A stretch of DNA of 64,000 bases, taken from positions 2,968,501-3,032,500 of the forward strand of contig NZ_CP018866.1 of NCBI RefSeq assembly GCF_002250055.1. Direction: 5' to 3'. The translations under genes and the position numbers were made by a program. Of the stretch, positions 62,226 to 64,000 are shown piece by piece; the first letter of the stretch is position 1, and each line of letters starts with the position of its first letter. The notes below the pieces were generated by a model, which saw only the letters and a list, made by a program, of their open reading frames with translations, was not told the DNA's origin and searched no databases. Source of the DNA: Sutcliffiella cohnii (GTDB lineage Bacteria; Bacillota; Bacilli; Bacillales; Bacillaceae_I).

Positions 62226-64000
62226 TTAATCTGGGATAACTGTATCTTCAAAACCATCTACTTGTATTGTCGTTCCGTTATAAAAACGTAATAAATCACC
62301 GTAGATTATTTTGTCAGAGTACTGTAATTCTTTTTTTGCTTGTTCAATAAACGGCTCACAGCTTGCTTCGTCTGTTTCTTGTTCCGTTTCTTTGTCATAG
62401 CAAACTTGTTTTGTATAAACAAGTTCGTCTGTTATAAAGCTTCCGTCACGGAAAACGATGAACTCACTTCTGTCTTCAGCAAATAAATCTTGACCGAATT
62501 GAATGTCAAATTTCGTTTCAATTCCTAATAAGTGTTTAATAGTTGGTTTAATGTCAATTTGACCTCCAACGGTATCAAATGTTTCCGGTTTGACATCCGT
62601 AACACCAGGGATATGAATAAACATTGGAACTCTTTGCAATTGAGCTACTTCAAAAGGACCAATTTCTTTACCTAAATATTGCTCCATAGCTTCGTTATGG
62701 TTTTCAGAAATTCCATAGTGGTCACCATATAAAATGATAATGGAATCTTCATAGAGGCCAGATGCCTTTAATTCTTCAAAAAACACTTTAATAGCTTCAT
62801 CCATATAACGAGCCGTTGGGAAGTATCGGTTTAACGTTCTACTCTTAGAATCAAACTCATCTACAAACCTATCTTCTTCATCTAAAACGAATGGGAAATG
62901 GTTCGTTAACGTAATAAATTTAGCATAGAAAGGTTGAGGTAATTCTTCCATATACGGAATAGACTGCTCGAAAAATTCGATGTCTTTTAATCCCCATCCT
63001 ATAGAATTTTCTTCTGTAATTTCATAATCATTGATTTCGTAAAAATGCTCATAGCCAAGTGATTGGTACATCACATCACGATTCCAGAAACTTTGGTTAT
63101 TCGCATGGAACACGACAGGGTGATAGCCTAATTCCTTAATAACATTTGGTGTTGCAGTATGATAGTCGTTTGTTGCATGCGTAAAGAAAACCGCTCCTCG
63201 TCCTAACGGATATAGTGAGTTATCCAATAAAAACTCTGAGTCAGAAGTTTTTCCTTGACCAGTTTGATGATAGAAGTTTTCAAAATAGAAACTTTCATTT
63301 TTAAGCTCATTTAGAAATGGTGTAACAGGCTCACCATTAATCTCGTTATCAATAACAAAACTTTGCAATGACTCTAATTTAACAACAATAACATTTTTAC
63401 CTTCTGCAATTCCGAACAATTCATCATTCGGCTCTTTATGTTTTGCATTAATATAGTTTTGAATTTCTGTTAATTCACTACCATCCGCTAATGCACGTTG
63501 AGCAGTAGTTTTTGTTTGTAGAATAGCGTCATATACATGGTAATTGTACGTTCCTAAATTTTTCACTAATATTTCTCTGTCAAAAGTACGTGTTAATAAC
63601 TGCGGTCTTTCTGTTTCAGCTAATCCTAAGTTGAATAAGAAAATGCCGACAATGGATAAGAAATACATTTTGCGCACCTTAGGTCTCCATGTAGTAAAGT
63701 TAATGAAGTTCGGTGTCCATTTCATTAATGCAATTAAAATAACAACGTCAAGGAACATAAATAGATCCGTTGGTTTAATTAGTTCTGTAATACTGCTTCC
63801 TAAGTCACTCATATTTCCTGTTTGGAATAAAAGCGGAATTGTAATGAAATCGTTGAAAAATCGATAGTAAACAGCGTTCGCATACAAGACAAAGGAAACA
63901 ATTATACTTGTAATAATAATAAATCTCTTTGCACCTTTCTCTTTAAAGAAAAGAGCCAACCCTAACACTAATAATATTGAACTTAATGGGTTAATGAATA
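62226..64000 (-). CDS. yqgS: Lipoteichoic acid synthase family protein (YqgS), N-terminus missing
   Basis: A sulfatase-fold enzyme that polymerises glycerol phosphate from phosphatidylglycerol outside the cell. The gene runs off the window; about 590 residues of some 640 are seen and the frame stays open to 64000 with [10 protein letters not shown] helices. Membrane helices (four or so) precede the catalytic domain. The nucleophile Thr is in [10 protein letters not shown], metal residues follow in [12 protein letters not shown], and [21 protein letters not shown] starts the domain. Length and place match YqgS, a paralogue of LtaS. Confidence 0.92.
   Translation of the reverse strand, partial: FINPLSSILLVLGLALFFKEKGAKRFIIITSIIVSFVLYANAVYYRFFNDFITIPLLFQTGNMSDLGSSITELIKPTDLFMFLDVVILIALMKWTPNFINFTTWRPKVRKMYFLSIVGIFLFNLGLAETERPQLLTRTFDREILVKNLGTYNYHVYDAILQTKTTAQRALADGSELTEIQNYINAKHKEPNDELFGIAEGKNVIVVKLESLQSFVIDNEINGEPVTPFLNELKNESFYFENFYHQTGQGKTSDSEFLLDNSLYPLGRGAVFFTHATNDYHTATPNVIKELGYHPVVFHANNQSFWNRDVMYQSLGYEHFYEINDYEITEENSIGWGLKDIEFFEQSIPYMEELPQPFYAKFITLTNHFPFVLDEEDRFVDEFDSKSRTLNRYFPTARYMDEAIKVFFEELKASGLYEDSIIILYGDHYGISENHNEAMEQYLGKEIGPFEVAQLQRVPMFIHIPGVTDVKPETFDTVGGQIDIKPTIKHLLGIETKFDIQFGQDLFAEDRSEFIVFRDGSFITDELVYTKQVCYDKETEQETDEASCEPFIEQAKKELQYSDKIIYGDLLRFYNGTTIQVDGFEDTVIPD

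Overview
The window is AT-rich chromosomal DNA from a Gram-positive, spore-forming, naturally transformable type of bacterium, almost certainly a member of the Bacillaceae. The evidence is the gene order: a glycine-cleavage cluster (gcvT-gcvPA-gcvPB) beside yqhH, yqhG, yqhL and lipM at one end, and comGA-GG, yqzE and aroK beside yqgY, yqgX, yqgW, yqgV, yqgU, yqgT and yqgS at the other, which is the yqg-yqh neighbourhood of Bacillus subtilis. Strong AGGAGG-type ribosome binding sites, TTG/GTG starts and short T-tailed hairpin terminators fit this. No tRNA, rRNA, CRISPR array, prophage or transposase was seen. Layout: 1-0.6 kb, the end of a TetR-type regulator and a free-standing SinI-like antirepressor; 0.6-4 kb, a VanZ-like protein and the B12-dependent ribonucleotide reductase nrdJ preceded by two NrdR-type boxes; 4.3-13.6 kb, lipM, yqhL, a frameshifted DinB gene, the glycine-riboswitch-controlled gcv operon, and yqhH-yqhG. 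lipM (octanoyl transfer) and gcv (a lipoyl-dependent complex) are functionally linked. From about 13.6 to 46.4 kb lies a long accessory stretch, where B. subtilis would have tapA-sipW-tasA and sinR-sinI. It holds a lone CuA lipoprotein; a LytS/LytTR two-component system with a CstA-type transporter and an overlapping 49-residue membrane protein; aldehyde dehydrogenase, SDRs, GNAT acetyltransferases and small membrane proteins; a metallo-beta-lactamase/helix-hairpin-helix lipoprotein with a DUF3006 partner and a palindromic operator; a P450; a YkuD L,D-transpeptidase; a class V aminotransferase; a DinB gene translationally coupled to a second DNA sliding clamp; an M29 aminopeptidase; and ptsHI. 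From 46.4 kb the conserved backbone resumes: yqzE, aroK, a structured repeat element, the seven-gene comG pseudopilus operon, an orphan sporulation-type histidine kinase, a free-standing MurG paralogue, an HTH regulator with a C-terminal cysteine cluster, yqgY, a MidA-type methyltransferase, yqgX, yqgW, a small zinc-ribbon protein, yqgV, yqgU, yqgT and the truncated lipoteichoic acid synthase gene at the right edge. The most interesting items are the LytST-CstA-small-protein locus with a perfect cre match, the competence-like MBL-HhH/DUF3006 pair behind a 27-bp palindrome, the DinB-DnaN2 coupling, the four dispersed DinB-fold genes, and two related structured repeats in opposite orientation. 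All family calls are from reading the translations; no database search was run.
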